A model generated the notes under the pieces. That model made no database searches. It was not told the DNA's origin and saw only the letters and a list, made by a program, of their open reading frames with translations. A stretch of DNA of 64,000 nt from JAJZJT01 sp049964655 (GTDB lineage: Bacteria; Actinomycetota; Acidimicrobiia; Acidimicrobiales; RAAP-2): contig JBMFXC010000003.1 in the NCBI GenBank assembly GCA_049964655.1, positions 3,628 through 67,627 of the forward strand, written 5' to 3'. Both the position numbers and the translations under genes were made by a program. Each line of letters begins with the position of its first letter. Position 1 is the stretch's first letter. Shown here piece after piece: positions 54,457 to 62,581 of this stretch.

Positions 54457-55152
54457 ATGCCCGCCGCTCCATCCCTCGTGCCGCCGCACGTGGCTCCGTC
54501 GATCCTCTCGGCCGACTTCGGCGACCTGGCCGCCGCCGCCGCCGCCGTGGCCCCGACGTGCGAGTGGCTCCACGTCGACGTGATGGACGGGCACTTCGTG
54601 CCCAACCTGACCGTCGGCCCTCCGGTGGTGGCCTCTCTCCGTCGCCACTCGACGCTGTTCTTCGACACGCACCTGATGCTCAGCGACCCCGGGCGGTACC
54701 TGGCCGCCTTTCGCGACGCCGGGGCGGACGGGTGCACCGTCCACGTCGAGGTCGGTGGCACGGCGGCGTTGATCGCCGAGATGCGGCGCCTCGGGCTCCG
54801 GGTCGGACTGGCAGCAAACCCCGACACGCCCTTCGAGGCCATCGAGCCCCACCTGTCCCAGGTCGACCTGGTGCTGTGCATGACCGTCTTTCCGGGGTTC
54901 GGCGGTCAGTCGTTCCGGCCTGAGGTGCTGCCGAAGGTCCGACGCGTCCGCCAGGCGGTCGAGCGGGCTGGCCTCGACGTGGCGGTCGAGGTCGACGGCG
55001 GGGTCGACGAGCGCACGGCCGCGCTGGCTGCCGAAGCCGGTGCCACCGTGCTGGTCGCCGGTTCTGCCGTCTACGGTGGGCCCGACCCTGGTGAGGCAGC
55101 CCGCCGGCTTGCCGACGCGGCGCGGGCGGCCGTCCGGCACACCGTCTGGTGA
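54457..55152 (+). CDS. rpe: Ribulose-phosphate 3-epimerase
   Basis: A 231-residue TIM-barrel enzyme of the pentose phosphate pathway, interconverting ribulose 5-phosphate and xylulose 5-phosphate. The active-site strands are complete: VAPSILSADFGDL, HVDVMDGHFVPNLT with the metal-binding Asp/His, DTHLMLSDP, MTVFPGFGGQSF, and VDGGVDE. Length is typical. The ATG at 54457 is 11 bp after fmt. Placement beside ribD is suggestive, because its product pool also supplies ribulose 5-phosphate for RibB. Confidence 0.95.
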   Translation: MPAAPSLVPPHVAPSILSADFGDLAAAAAAVAPTCEWLHVDVMDGHFVPNLTVGPPVVASLRRHSTLFFDTHLMLSDPGRYLAAFRDAGADGCTVHVEVGGTAALIAEMRRLGLRVGLAANPDTPFEAIEPHLSQVDLVLCMTVFPGFGGQSFRPEVLPKVRRVRQAVERAGLDVAVEVDGGVDERTAALAAEAGATVLVAGSAVYGGPDPGEAARRLADAARAAVRHTVW

Positions 55153-55173
55153 CATGACGTCCCCTGACGTGAC

Positions 55174-56250
55174 GTGACTGACCCAGGCCCCCCTGCAGCT
55201 CGGGCAGCTGTGCCCGACGACGGCGTGCTCATGGCCGAGGCGATGGCCGTCGCCGAAGGGGTCCGCGGTCGGACGGCGCCCAACCCGTGGGTGGGTGCCG
55301 TCCTCGTCGCCGGGCCGAGCCCGGCGAACGGTCGTGACGGCGTCGGCGGCGCGGAGCGCTTCGTCGGGGCGACGGCCCCCCCGGGCGGTCCGCACGCGGA
55401 GGTCGAGGCACTGGCCCGAGCCGGCCCCCGGGCCCGTGGGGGGACGCTGGTGGTGACCCTCGAGCCGTGCGCCCACCACGGGCGGACCCCTCCGTGCACC
55501 GAGGCCATCGTGGCCGCGGGCGTCCGCCGGGTCGTGGTCGGCATGGTCGACCCCGACCCCCTGGTCCAGGGACGGGGGATAAAAGCCCTTAGAGCCGCCG
55601 GGGTGGAAGTCGTCGTCGGTGTCAGCCGGGACCAGGTCGCCGAGCAACTGGCGCCGTACGTCACTCACCGTCGGACCGGTCGTCCCTGGGTTGTCCTCAA
55701 GCTGGCGGCGACCCTCGACGGACGCATCGCCGCGCCCGACGGCTCCAGCAGGTGGATCACCGGACCCGAGGCCCGGGCGGACGTCCACCGGCTCCGAGCC
55801 ACCAGCGACGCTGTCCTGGTGGGGGCGGGGACGGTGCGGGCCGACGACCCGTCGCTCACCGTGCGCTTGCCGTCGGACGACCCCAACTACCGCGACGAGG
55901 CCAGCCAGCCGCGTCGGATCGTCCTCGGGCGCGCCCCGGCGGGGGCCGCCGTGCTTCCGGCTACCGAGCTGTCCGGTGACCTCGGTCTGGTCCTCGACCG
56001 CCTGGGGGCCGAGGGAGTGGTCCAGCTCCTCGTCGAAGGTGGTGCCACCGTGGCCGGGGACTTCCACCGCCAGGGGCTGGTGGACACCTACGTCGTCTAC
56101 CTCGCCCCTGCCCTGTTGGGCGGGGACGACGGTCGGGCCCTGTTCGCCGGTCCCGGAGCGAGGTCGATGGCCGACGCGTGGCGGGGCACCGTCCGATCGG
56201 TGACTACCCTGGGCACTGACATCCGGGTCGTCGTGACCCCGGCGGGGTGA
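55174..56250 (+). CDS. ribD: Bifunctional diaminohydroxyphosphoribosylaminopyrimidine deaminase/reductase
   Basis: A 358-residue two-domain enzyme for the second and third steps of riboflavin synthesis. The deaminase domain (about 10-150) has NPWVGAVLV, the zinc ligands in HAEVEAL and the LEPCAHHGRTPPCTEAI block. The reductase domain (about 170-350) has LKLAATLDGRIAAPDGSSRWITG, DAVLVGAGTVRADDPSLTVR and LLVEGGATVAGDF. Both active sites look intact. It starts with GTG at 55174, 21 bp after rpe; no FMN riboswitch can fit in that interval. The next gene is ribBA. Confidence 0.94.
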   Translation: MTDPGPPAARAAVPDDGVLMAEAMAVAEGVRGRTAPNPWVGAVLVAGPSPANGRDGVGGAERFVGATAPPGGPHAEVEALARAGPRARGGTLVVTLEPCAHHGRTPPCTEAIVAAGVRRVVVGMVDPDPLVQGRGIKALRAAGVEVVVGVSRDQVAEQLAPYVTHRRTGRPWVVLKLAATLDGRIAAPDGSSRWITGPEARADVHRLRATSDAVLVGAGTVRADDPSLTVRLPSDDPNYRDEASQPRRIVLGRAPAGAAVLPATELSGDLGLVLDRLGAEGVVQLLVEGGATVAGDFHRQGLVDTYVVYLAPALLGGDDGRALFAGPGARSMADAWRGTVRSVTTLGTDIRVVVTPAG

Positions 56251-56293
56251 CGTCCGGCGTCACCTCCGCCCGAACGAGGGAGAAGGCAGGGTC

Positions 56294-57532
56294 ATGCCCT
56301 TCGCACCGGTGGAAGAGGCCATCGCCGCGGTCGGACGCGGTGAGATCGTGGTGGTGGTCGACGACGAGGACCGCGAGAACGAGGGCGACCTCATCATGGC
56401 GGCCGATGCCGCCACGCCCGAGAAGGTGGCCTTCTTCCTTGCCCACACGTCGGGGGTCATCTGCGTCCCACTGACTCCGGAACGGGTCGACGAGCTGGAC
56501 CTGCCTCTCATGGTGACCGCCAACACGGAGGCGCAGCGGACGGCCTTCACGGTGAGCGTCGACGCCCGATTCGGGACGACCACGGGGATCTCCGCCGACG
56601 ACCGGGCCACCACCATCCGCGCGTTGGCCGACCCGGCCACCCGTCCGGTCGACCTCAACCGGCCGGGGCACATCTTCCCGCTGCGCTACCGCGCCGGCGG
56701 AGTGCTGAAGCGGGCGGGGCACACCGAGGCCGCCGTCGACCTCGCCCGAGCGGCCGGCCGGGCTCCGGTCGGCGTGCTCTGCGAGGTGGTCAGCGCGGAC
56801 AAGCGCTCCATGGCCCGGCTTCCCGAGCTCGAGGCGTTCGCCGAGGAGCACGGGCTCCTGCTCATCTCCATCGCCGACCTGATCCGCTACCGGCATCGGA
56901 ACGAGAAGCTGGTCCGTCGGCTCGCCAGCGCCCGGCTGCCGACGGAGCTGGGGGAGTTCACCGCGGTCGCCTACGAGTCGGTCCTCGACGGAGAACAGCA
57001 CCTCGCCCTCGTCCTCGGTGACGTCGCCGGCGTGGGAGACGTCCTCGTCCGGGTGCACAGCGAATGTCTCACCGGGGACGTCCTGGGCTCGTTGCGGTGC
57101 GATTGTGGACCGCAGCTGCACGCGGCGATGGAGACCATCGCCGCCGAAGGTCGTGGGGTGGTGGTCTACCTGCGTGGTCACGAGGGACGGGGGATCGGGC
57201 TCGGCCACAAGCTGCGGGCCTACTCGCTGCAGGAGGAAGGGTTCGACACGGTGGACGCCAACCTCGAACTGGGCCTCCCTGCCGATTCGCGCGAGTACGG
57301 CATCGGGGCCCAGATCCTCGTGGACCTGGGGGTGACCACCATGCGGCTCATGACCAACAACCCGACCAAGTACGGAGGTCTCGAAGGCTTCGGGCTCGAC
57401 ATCGTCGAACGGGTCCCGCTCCAGACGCGGGCCAACCCGGAGAACATCGAGTACCTGCGGACCAAACGGGAGCGCATGGGGCACCTGCTCGAGGGGCTCG
57501 ACCCGCAGGAGGGCGTCGATGACGTCCTCTGA
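56294..57532 (+). CDS. ribBA: Bifunctional 3,4-dihydroxy-2-butanone-4-phosphate synthase/GTP cyclohydrolase II
   Basis: A 412-residue fusion that supplies both riboflavin precursors. The RibB part (about 1-200) has VVVVDDEDRENEGDLIMAA with the acidic metal-binding loop, TSGVICVPL, and RPGHIFPLRYR. The RibA part (about 205-400) has VHSECLTGDVLGSLRCDCG with the three zinc cysteines, YLRGHEGRGIGL, and the YGIGAQILVDLGV and NNPTKY blocks. The ATG at 56294 fits the family start and is 43 bp after ribD. It overlaps ribH by 14 bp. The gene for riboflavin synthase (ribE), often between ribD and ribBA, is absent. Confidence 0.96.
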   Translation: MPFAPVEEAIAAVGRGEIVVVVDDEDRENEGDLIMAADAATPEKVAFFLAHTSGVICVPLTPERVDELDLPLMVTANTEAQRTAFTVSVDARFGTTTGISADDRATTIRALADPATRPVDLNRPGHIFPLRYRAGGVLKRAGHTEAAVDLARAAGRAPVGVLCEVVSADKRSMARLPELEAFAEEHGLLLISIADLIRYRHRNEKLVRRLASARLPTELGEFTAVAYESVLDGEQHLALVLGDVAGVGDVLVRVHSECLTGDVLGSLRCDCGPQLHAAMETIAAEGRGVVVYLRGHEGRGIGLGHKLRAYSLQEEGFDTVDANLELGLPADSREYGIGAQILVDLGVTTMRLMTNNPTKYGGLEGFGLDIVERVPLQTRANPENIEYLRTKRERMGHLLEGLDPQEGVDDVL

Positions 57533-58052
57533 CCTCACCGTGCTGCCCGAAGGGGCGAAGGACGAAGCAGCGGCGCGGGTGGGGGCGGTCGTCGACGCCG
57601 ACGGCCCGTCGACGGCCCGGGTCGCCTTCGTCTGTGCCGAGTTCAACGGGGGCATCACTGCCCGACTGCTGGCGGGGGCGCTCGACGTGCTCGACGAGCG
57701 AGGGGTCGCCGCCGCCGACCGGGCCCTCGTCTGGGTGCCTGGGGCGTTCGAGGCCCCGCTCGCCTCGGCGCGTCTCGCCGGTACGGGGCGCTGGGACGCC
57801 GTGGTGTGCCTCGGCGCGGTGATCCGGGGCGACACCGGCCACTACGACTTCGTCGCCGGCCAGTGCGCTGCCGGGATCCAGCGCGTGCAGCTCGACACCG
57901 GTGTCCCGGTGGTCTTCGGGGTCCTGACGACCGACACCGTCGAGCAGGCGCTCGAGCGTTCGCTGCCTGATGGCACCAACAAGGGGCGCGAGGCGTCGCT
58001 GGTCGCCCTCGCCATGGCGTCGGTGGTGACGGGAGCGGGGGCGCTGGCGTGA
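57519..58052 (+). CDS. ribH: 6,7-Dimethyl-8-ribityllumazine synthase
   Basis: A 177-residue lumazine synthase, the penultimate step of riboflavin synthesis, forming pentameric or icosahedral shells. Key blocks are FVCAEFNGGITARLLAGAL, VPGAFEAPLASARL, and the active-site loop GAVIRGDTGHYDFVAGQC with the catalytic His, then GVPVVFGVLTTDTVEQALERS and NKGREASLVAL. The first 30 residues are an extra, low-conservation segment. The start overlaps ribBA by 14 bp and the stop overlaps hisG as GTGA, implying coupled translation. Confidence 0.94.
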   Translation: MTSSDLTVLPEGAKDEAAARVGAVVDADGPSTARVAFVCAEFNGGITARLLAGALDVLDERGVAAADRALVWVPGAFEAPLASARLAGTGRWDAVVCLGAVIRGDTGHYDFVAGQCAAGIQRVQLDTGVPVVFGVLTTDTVEQALERSLPDGTNKGREASLVALAMASVVTGAGALA

Positions 58053-58951
58053 GCGGCCTGCGGCTGGTCCTACCCAAAGGGTCCCTCGAGCGGGCCACCC
58101 TCGAGCTGTTCGCCGACGCCGACTTGGCCGTCGCTCGCTCCTCGACGGTCGACTACCGGGCCACCATCGACGACCCCCGGATCGCCGAGGTCCGTATCCT
58201 CCGCCCCCAGGAGATCCCCGTCTACGTGGCCGACGGTCTCTTCGACCTGGGCATCACCGGGCGTGACTGGATCGAGGAGCGTTGTGTCGAGGTGACGTCG
58301 CTGGGCACGCTCGCCTACTCGAAGGAGACGGCGAACCCCATTCGAGTGGTGCTCGCCGTGCCCGACGCCTCCCCGGTGCGCACCGTGGCCGACCTGGCGG
58401 CGTCGGGGACCGGGCCGGGCGGTGCCCTGCGGGTGTCGACCGAGTACCCCGAGCTCACCCGTCGGTACTTCGTCTCCCACGGGATCGACGCCGAGGTCAG
58501 CCTGTCCTACGGTGCCACCGAGGCGAAAGTCCCCGACATCGCCGACTGCGTGGTGGAGATCACCGAGACCGGACGGGCGTTGCGGGCGGCGGGGCTGCGC
58601 ATCGTCGAGACGCTCCTCGTCTCCCGCACCGAGCTCGTGGCCAATCCGGCGGCCGCCGCCGACCCACAGCGCCGCCACGCCATGGAGCAGGTCCAGACGT
58701 TGCTGCAGGGAGCGCTCGAAGCGCGCGACAAGGTCCTCGTCAAGCTCAACGTGGCTGCCGAGCGGCTCGACAGTGTCATCGACGTGCTTCCGTCCCTGCG
58801 CGCCCCGACCGTCTCGCAGCTCTTCGGTGGCGACGGGTTCGCCGTCGAGACGGTCGTCCCCAAGGCGGAGATCAACGTCCTCATCCCGGCGTTGCGCGAT
58901 CGAGGAGCGACGGACATCCTCGAGCTCGCCCTGGCCAAGATCGTGCACTGA
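58049..58951 (+). CDS. hisG: ATP phosphoribosyltransferase (long form)
   Basis: A 300-residue enzyme, the first and feedback-regulated step of histidine synthesis. It has LRLVLPKGSLERATLELFADADL at the N-terminus, a periplasmic-binding-protein-like catalytic core with VYVADGLFDLGITGRDWIEE and the PRPP-binding segment EVSLSYGATEAKVPDIADCVVEIT (in segments), and a C-terminal HisG_C regulatory domain (about 220-300) with VVPKAEINVLIPALRDRGATDILEL. That makes it the long form, which needs no HisZ. hisE, often upstream in actinobacteria, is missing. It is coupled to ribH through a GTGA overlap. Confidence 0.95.
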   Translation: MSGLRLVLPKGSLERATLELFADADLAVARSSTVDYRATIDDPRIAEVRILRPQEIPVYVADGLFDLGITGRDWIEERCVEVTSLGTLAYSKETANPIRVVLAVPDASPVRTVADLAASGTGPGGALRVSTEYPELTRRYFVSHGIDAEVSLSYGATEAKVPDIADCVVEITETGRALRAAGLRIVETLLVSRTELVANPAAAADPQRRHAMEQVQTLLQGALEARDKVLVKLNVAAERLDSVIDVLPSLRAPTVSQLFGGDGFAVETVVPKAEINVLIPALRDRGATDILELALAKIVH

Positions 58952-58986
58952 CCACCGCGGGCGACGAGAGGCGAGGAGTCGGGGGC

Positions 58987-59532
58987 GTGAGCGCACCAGG
59001 GGGGCTACCGGCCCAGGCGGCAGGGAGGACCGGGACTGCCACCACCATCCGGGGCTGGGTCGAGGTCCCGCCCGGCCGCCGGGCGCCGGTGCTCGGGCGG
59101 GTGGTCAGTTTCGACAGGGAACGCGGGCTGGGCGAGCTCGAGGTCGGGAGCGGTCGCCGTTACGGCTTCCACTGCACGGCGATCACGGACGGGACGCGGA
59201 CGATCGACGTGGGCACCGTGGTCGCCTTCGACGTGGTGTCCGGGCTCGGCGGCCGGCTGGAGGCCCGCGGGGTGCGACCGCTCCCCGGGGTGGGACCGGT
59301 AGCGAGCTCCTCGTCGACCTCGTCGCCGGTGGTCCCCGCAGCCGGACCGTCCTCGGAGGCGACCTCTGGACCGGGACCGCGACCCTCGCCGGCCCCGGTC
59401 CCGTCCCTCCCGCTCGACGCCAGGTCGCTGTCGGCCTCCGCTCCAGCCGGTACCGCGTCGCCAGAGGAGTGGTGGGGCGCTTCGTCGTCGGCTCCGTCGT
59501 CGGCTCCGTCGTCGGCTTCGTCGTCTTCGTAG
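58987..59532 (+). CDS. Cold-shock-domain-like protein with disordered Ser/Pro-rich tail
   Basis: A 181-residue protein. Residues 35-95 resemble a cold shock domain: GRVVSFDRERGLGELEVGSG, then YGFHCTAITDGTRTIDVGTVVAF. Such domains bind single-stranded nucleic acid; here the two aromatic RNP motifs are only partly kept. From about residue 100 the protein is a long Ser/Pro/Ala tail ending in a run of serines. GAGGAG about 9 nt upstream supports the GTG at 58987. Its last 373 bp lie antisense to the MFS gene, and the tail composition could be a by-product of coding on the other strand. It follows hisG by 35 bp. Confidence 0.7.
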   Translation: MSAPGGLPAQAAGRTGTATTIRGWVEVPPGRRAPVLGRVVSFDRERGLGELEVGSGRRYGFHCTAITDGTRTIDVGTVVAFDVVSGLGGRLEARGVRPLPGVGPVASSSSTSSPVVPAAGPSSEATSGPGPRPSPAPVPSLPLDARSLSASAPAGTASPEEWWGASSSAPSSAPSSASSSS

Positions 59533-60992
59533 GGGTTGCCGAGGATCGTCCGCGCCAGGTCCACCACGACGGCGCTGTCGGCGTCTTCGTTCGTCACCTG
59601 GCCGAGGAGGGGCGCGGCCAAAAGACCGCGCAGCACCCCGTCGTCGGCGACGCGCTCGGTCTGGGCGATCGCCCAGGTCCACAGGCGTGCCACCGGGTCG
59701 TGGTGGCGGGAGCGGAGCGGAGGGAGGACGAGGCGGGTGTTGACGAGCGCCTGGGCGATGCCGGTGGCCGCCGGGAACAGCCAGATCAACCGCAAGTTGC
59801 CGGTGGCATCGACCAGTGCGGCGGCGCCGTAGGCCAACAGGACGCTGCAGAGGTTGAAAGGTGCGAGCACGGTCCCGAGCCGTTCGCCGAGGCCGCCTGA
59901 GCGGGGGAGCAGGTGGAGCAGGAGCGGAGCGAGGGCGATGACGTAGGCCCCGAGGAACGGGGCGCCGAGGTAGCTCAGCACCACCGCCTGCCAGAGGTGG
60001 GTGTCGAAGTACTGGACGCCGGTGAGGAGGGCCCCGACGAGCGGTGCGCCGATGGCCAGCTGGCGGCGGGTGAGGAGGCGGCTGAGCGGGATGCCGAGGC
60101 CCAGCCCGATGAGGAAGGCGGGGACGCCCGTGGCCAGGCCGGCCACCGTCTGGGCCCCGGCGCCGGCGTGGAGCACCCGTTGGAAGAACAGGATGGCCAC
60201 GTAGGCCGTCGACCCCACGCCCGACCAGAACAGGAGCGATCCAGCCACGAGGACCTTGGCGTTGGGACCGGCGAGGATCCGTCGGAGCTCGTCTTTGGCC
60301 TTGCCGGCGCGGGCGCTACGGTCGGCTGCCGCGCCCGCCCGGGCGGCGGGGGCCTCGCGGACCAGGGCGAGCACGGCGAGCCCGACGACGACGAGGACGA
60401 CCGCCGCCAGGCGGAACGGCAGGTCCCAGGTGGCAGGGTCGGATTGCTTCCACGAGGTCAACACCGTCGCCTTGATGGCCAGGCTGGCCAGGGTGCCGAG
60501 CGCGGTGGTCAGGAGCAGGGCTTTCAACCAGCGGCTGCGGCCGAACACCTCGGGGACGACGGCGACGTTGGTCAAGGTGAACACGGCGGCGGCCTGTCGA
60601 GCGACCACGATCCACAAGACGAGGAGCCAGTACCCCGAGACCACGGTGAACATCCACGTCGAGACCCCGAGGGCGATGAGGCTTGCCCCCATGTAGGGCG
60701 TTCGGCGGCCCACCCGGCTCACGGTGCGGTCGCTCAACCGTCCCGAGACCGGGTAGGTCATCCAGGTCAGCAGCCGGTGGGCGGTGAGGGCGAAGGTGAC
60801 GGCCAAGGCCGAGGAGGCCCGGTGCTCGACGTAGAGGGTGATGAGCACGCCCGACACGGCGAGATTGGCACGCGGACCCACCAGCCCGATGGAGAGCCCG
60901 ATGAAACTGCGCAGGCGCGACCGGTCGAAGGCGCCGGCTTCGTCAGCGGTGCCCGGCGGGCGTCGCTGGCCCGAGGACGCCGGGCTGCTCAC
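59160..60992 (-). CDS. MFS transporter
   Basis: A 610-residue major facilitator with about 12 membrane helices in residues 25-425. MFS signatures include the loop 2-3 region TYPVSGRLSDRTVSRVGRRTPY and GLGLGIPLSRLLTRRQLAIG. The second half starts after a charged cytoplasmic loop (GAAADRSARAGKAKDELRRIL). After residue about 430 comes a soluble segment with RTILGNPYEDD and then a 100-residue acidic, Ser/Pro/Gly-rich tail, which overlaps the opposing cold-shock gene. The substrate is unknown. The GTG start overlaps the upstream stop as GTGA. Confidence 0.85.
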   Translation of the reverse strand: MSSPASSGQRRPPGTADEAGAFDRSRLRSFIGLSIGLVGPRANLAVSGVLITLYVEHRASSALAVTFALTAHRLLTWMTYPVSGRLSDRTVSRVGRRTPYMGASLIALGVSTWMFTVVSGYWLLVLWIVVARQAAAVFTLTNVAVVPEVFGRSRWLKALLLTTALGTLASLAIKATVLTSWKQSDPATWDLPFRLAAVVLVVVGLAVLALVREAPAARAGAAADRSARAGKAKDELRRILAGPNAKVLVAGSLLFWSGVGSTAYVAILFFQRVLHAGAGAQTVAGLATGVPAFLIGLGLGIPLSRLLTRRQLAIGAPLVGALLTGVQYFDTHLWQAVVLSYLGAPFLGAYVIALAPLLLHLLPRSGGLGERLGTVLAPFNLCSVLLAYGAAALVDATGNLRLIWLFPAATGIAQALVNTRLVLPPLRSRHHDPVARLWTWAIAQTERVADDGVLRGLLAAPLLGQVTNEDADSAVVVDLARTILGNPYEDDEADDGADDGADDEAPHHSSGDAVPAGAEADSDLASSGRDGTGAGEGRGPGPEVASEDGPAAGTTGDEVDEELATGPTPGSGRTPRASSRPPSPDTTSKATTVPTSIVRVPSVIAVQWKP

Positions 60993-61489
60993 CCGGTGGG
61001 GTGCCCCGGGGTGGCGTCGTCGCCAGCGCCACCAGCGCCGGCGGGCGTCCCGTTGGACGGTGCCTGCTGGGCCATCTCCCCGCCGGCGCGGACGGCGGCG
61101 TCGATCTGGACGAAGGCGAGGCGGAGCTGGCTCAGTCCGTCCCTGAGGTCACGTGCGCTCTCGCCCAGTCGGTCGCCGAGCCCGTCGACCAGGTAGCCCA
61201 TGGCGTCGATGGCGAGCCGCGCCTGGGGGAGCAGGGGCGGGGTCTGCGACAGGTAGACGGTGGCCAGCTCGAAGAGCCCGTAGCAGTGGTTCGCCACGAC
61301 TACGTCCACCGGCGTACGGGCGAGCTCGGCTCGCATGGCCTCGACCTGTTCGGCCAGCGCAGCGGGGTCGACGGTACGTTCGTCGCCGGCAGGGGTTGCC
61401 GGTCCGCCGGGGGCGGCACGAGCTCGGTCCGGCTCGTCACGGTGCCGGCGGACGGGTCGTTCTCCGTCGGGCGTCCACAGTGTGCTCAC
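60989..61489 (-). CDS. DUF1844-like protein
   Basis: A 166-residue protein whose central part (about 45-135) resembles DUF1844: VVVANHCYGLFELATVYLSQ, PPLLPQARLAIDAMGYLVDGLGDRL, and LRDGLSQLRLAFVQIDA. The N- and C-terminal ends are Gly/Pro/Ala-rich and look disordered. DUF1844 proteins have no established function but often lie next to infC, as here. The GTG start follows a TAGGCT box by 7 nt. The stop overlaps the MFS start by 4 bp, giving a two-gene operon divergent from infC. Confidence 0.7.
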   Translation of the reverse strand: MSTLWTPDGERPVRRHRDEPDRARAAPGGPATPAGDERTVDPAALAEQVEAMRAELARTPVDVVVANHCYGLFELATVYLSQTPPLLPQARLAIDAMGYLVDGLGDRLGESARDLRDGLSQLRLAFVQIDAAVRAGGEMAQQAPSNGTPAGAGGAGDDATPGHPTG

Positions 61490-61502
61490 GACTGGTAGCC
61501 TA
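61490..61502 (-). promoter_or_regulatory. Leaderless -10 box of the DUF1844-like gene
   Basis: TAGGCT (61502-61497, minus strand), then 7 nt, then the GTG. It overlaps a plus-strand TAGCCT (61496-61501) that may serve infC. Confidence 0.5.
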
Positions 61503-61691
61503 AAGCACTGAGTACAACGGGAAGCGGGGACGTCCGACGGACGCCCTCCACCCGGCTACGGGGCCGTCCGACGGTCCTGCGTACGCCGGGTCCTCGGATG
61601 GGCGACGCAGGCGCGGCGCCCGGTCCACGGCAGCTCCGCTCCCCGCCGGTCGTCCACGGGTTCCCCGTGGCACGGAGAGGGAGCGAGTCGG
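61496..61691 (+). promoter_or_regulatory. infC leader with possible -10 and hairpin
   Basis: A -10-like TAGCCT at 61496-61501 would start an mRNA with a leader of about 185 nt. The leader contains a hairpin with a 6-bp stem (CCACGG/CCGTGG, 61654-61670) just before the GAGGGAG ribosome binding site (61677-61683). IF3-L35-L20 leaders are often regulated by L20, but no known motif was recognised. Confidence 0.4.
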
Positions 61692-62339
61692 ATAGCAGCA
61701 ACTGCCACCACCAACGAACCGCGTATCAACGACCGGATCCGCGCACGCGAGGTGCGCGTCGTCCACGAGGGCGAGCAACTGGGGATCAAGCCGCTCCCCG
61801 AGGCACTTGCGCTGGCGCGCCAGCTCGACCTCGATCTGGTCGAAGTGGCGCCGCTGGCGACGCCCCCGGTGTGCCGCATCATGGACTACGGCAAGTTCAA
61901 GTTCGACGCGGCGCAGCGGGCCAAGGAGTCCAAGCGCAAGACCGTCCACGTCGGGATCAAGGAGATGAAGTACCGGCCCAAGATCGGCCCCGGTGACTTC
62001 GACACCAAGACCCGCCAGGTCGCCAAGTTCCTCGAAGAGGGGCACAAGGTCAAGGTCACGATCATGTTCCGCGGGCGTGAGGTCTTCCACCCCGAGCTCG
62101 GCAAGAAGATCCTCGACCGGATCGCCGAGGAGGTGGACGGCCTGGGGAAGTCCGAGTCGGAGCCCCGGCTCGACGGTCGGAACATGGTGATGGTGCTGGC
62201 GCCGGACAAGCGAGCAAAGCAGTCGGCGGCGTCGAAGAGCGCCCACGACAGCCAGGCGGGGGACGATGCCGGAGCGGCGGGCGGCCAGGGTGCCGGGCAC
62301 GCCGCCGGCGGTGAGCCGACCACGGGAGCAGAGGGATAG
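61692..62339 (+). CDS. infC: Translation initiation factor IF-3 with non-canonical AUA start
   Basis: IF3 (215 residues from this start) checks start-codon pairing and prevents 70S assembly. The conserved N-terminal sequence TNEPRINDRIRAREVRVVHEG is in frame upstream of the first GTG (61752), and the first plausible codon that follows a ribosome binding site is ATA at 61692. GAGGGAG lies 8 nt before it. infC is known for rare AUU/AUC/AUA starts used for autoregulation. The rest is typical: VCRIMDYGKFKFDAAQ, KEMKYRPKIGPGDF, VTIMFRGRE. The C-terminus carries about 35 extra Ala/Gly/Ser residues. Confidence 0.9.
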   Translation: MAATATTNEPRINDRIRAREVRVVHEGEQLGIKPLPEALALARQLDLDLVEVAPLATPPVCRIMDYGKFKFDAAQRAKESKRKTVHVGIKEMKYRPKIGPGDFDTKTRQVAKFLEEGHKVKVTIMFRGREVFHPELGKKILDRIAEEVDGLGKSESEPRLDGRNMVMVLAPDKRAKQSAASKSAHDSQAGDDAGAAGGQGAGHAAGGEPTTGAEG

Positions 62340-62344
62340 CGACG

Positions 62345-62539
62345 ATGCCGAAGATGAAGACCGACCGGGGCGCAGCCAAGCGGATCAAGATCACCGGGTC
62401 CGGACGGCTGCGCCGGCGCAAGGCGTTCCGGTCGCACCTGCTGGAGAAGAAGTCGAGCGTGCGCACGCGCCGGCTCGGTCGCGAGTCGGACTTCGCACCG
62501 GGTGACGTCCGCCAGGTGCGGAGGATGCTCGGCCGCTAG
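62345..62539 (+). CDS. rpmI: 50S ribosomal protein L35
   Basis: A 64-residue basic ribosomal protein. It begins MPKMKTDRGAAKRIKITGSG and continues with RRKAFRSHLLEKKS and VRQVRRMLG, all characteristic of L35. It is placed 5 bp after infC and before rplT, the universal IF3-L35-L20 order. Its ATG is the first residue of the family consensus. Confidence 0.97.
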   Translation: MPKMKTDRGAAKRIKITGSGRLRRRKAFRSHLLEKKSSVRTRRLGRESDFAPGDVRQVRRMLGR

Positions 62540-62551
62540 CGCTGCCTACGG

Positions 62552-62581
62552 CACACCGACGCGGCCAGACGCGTCGGTGTG
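62552..62581 (+). promoter_or_regulatory. Strong hairpin between rpmI and rplT
   Basis: A perfect 12-bp stem (arms 62552-62563 and 62570-62581, arm core ACCGACGCG) with a 6-nt loop lies in the 122-bp spacer, 80 bp before the rplT start. It could be an L20 operator, a partial terminator or an RNA-processing site. Confidence 0.5.

Noticed and set aside
55153..55173. FMN riboswitch upstream of ribD
   Set aside because: Only 21 bp separate rpe and ribD, too short for the aptamer.
61752..62339. GTG at 61752 as the infC start
   Set aside because: It would delete the conserved IF3 N-terminus that is encoded in frame immediately upstream, behind a good ribosome binding site.
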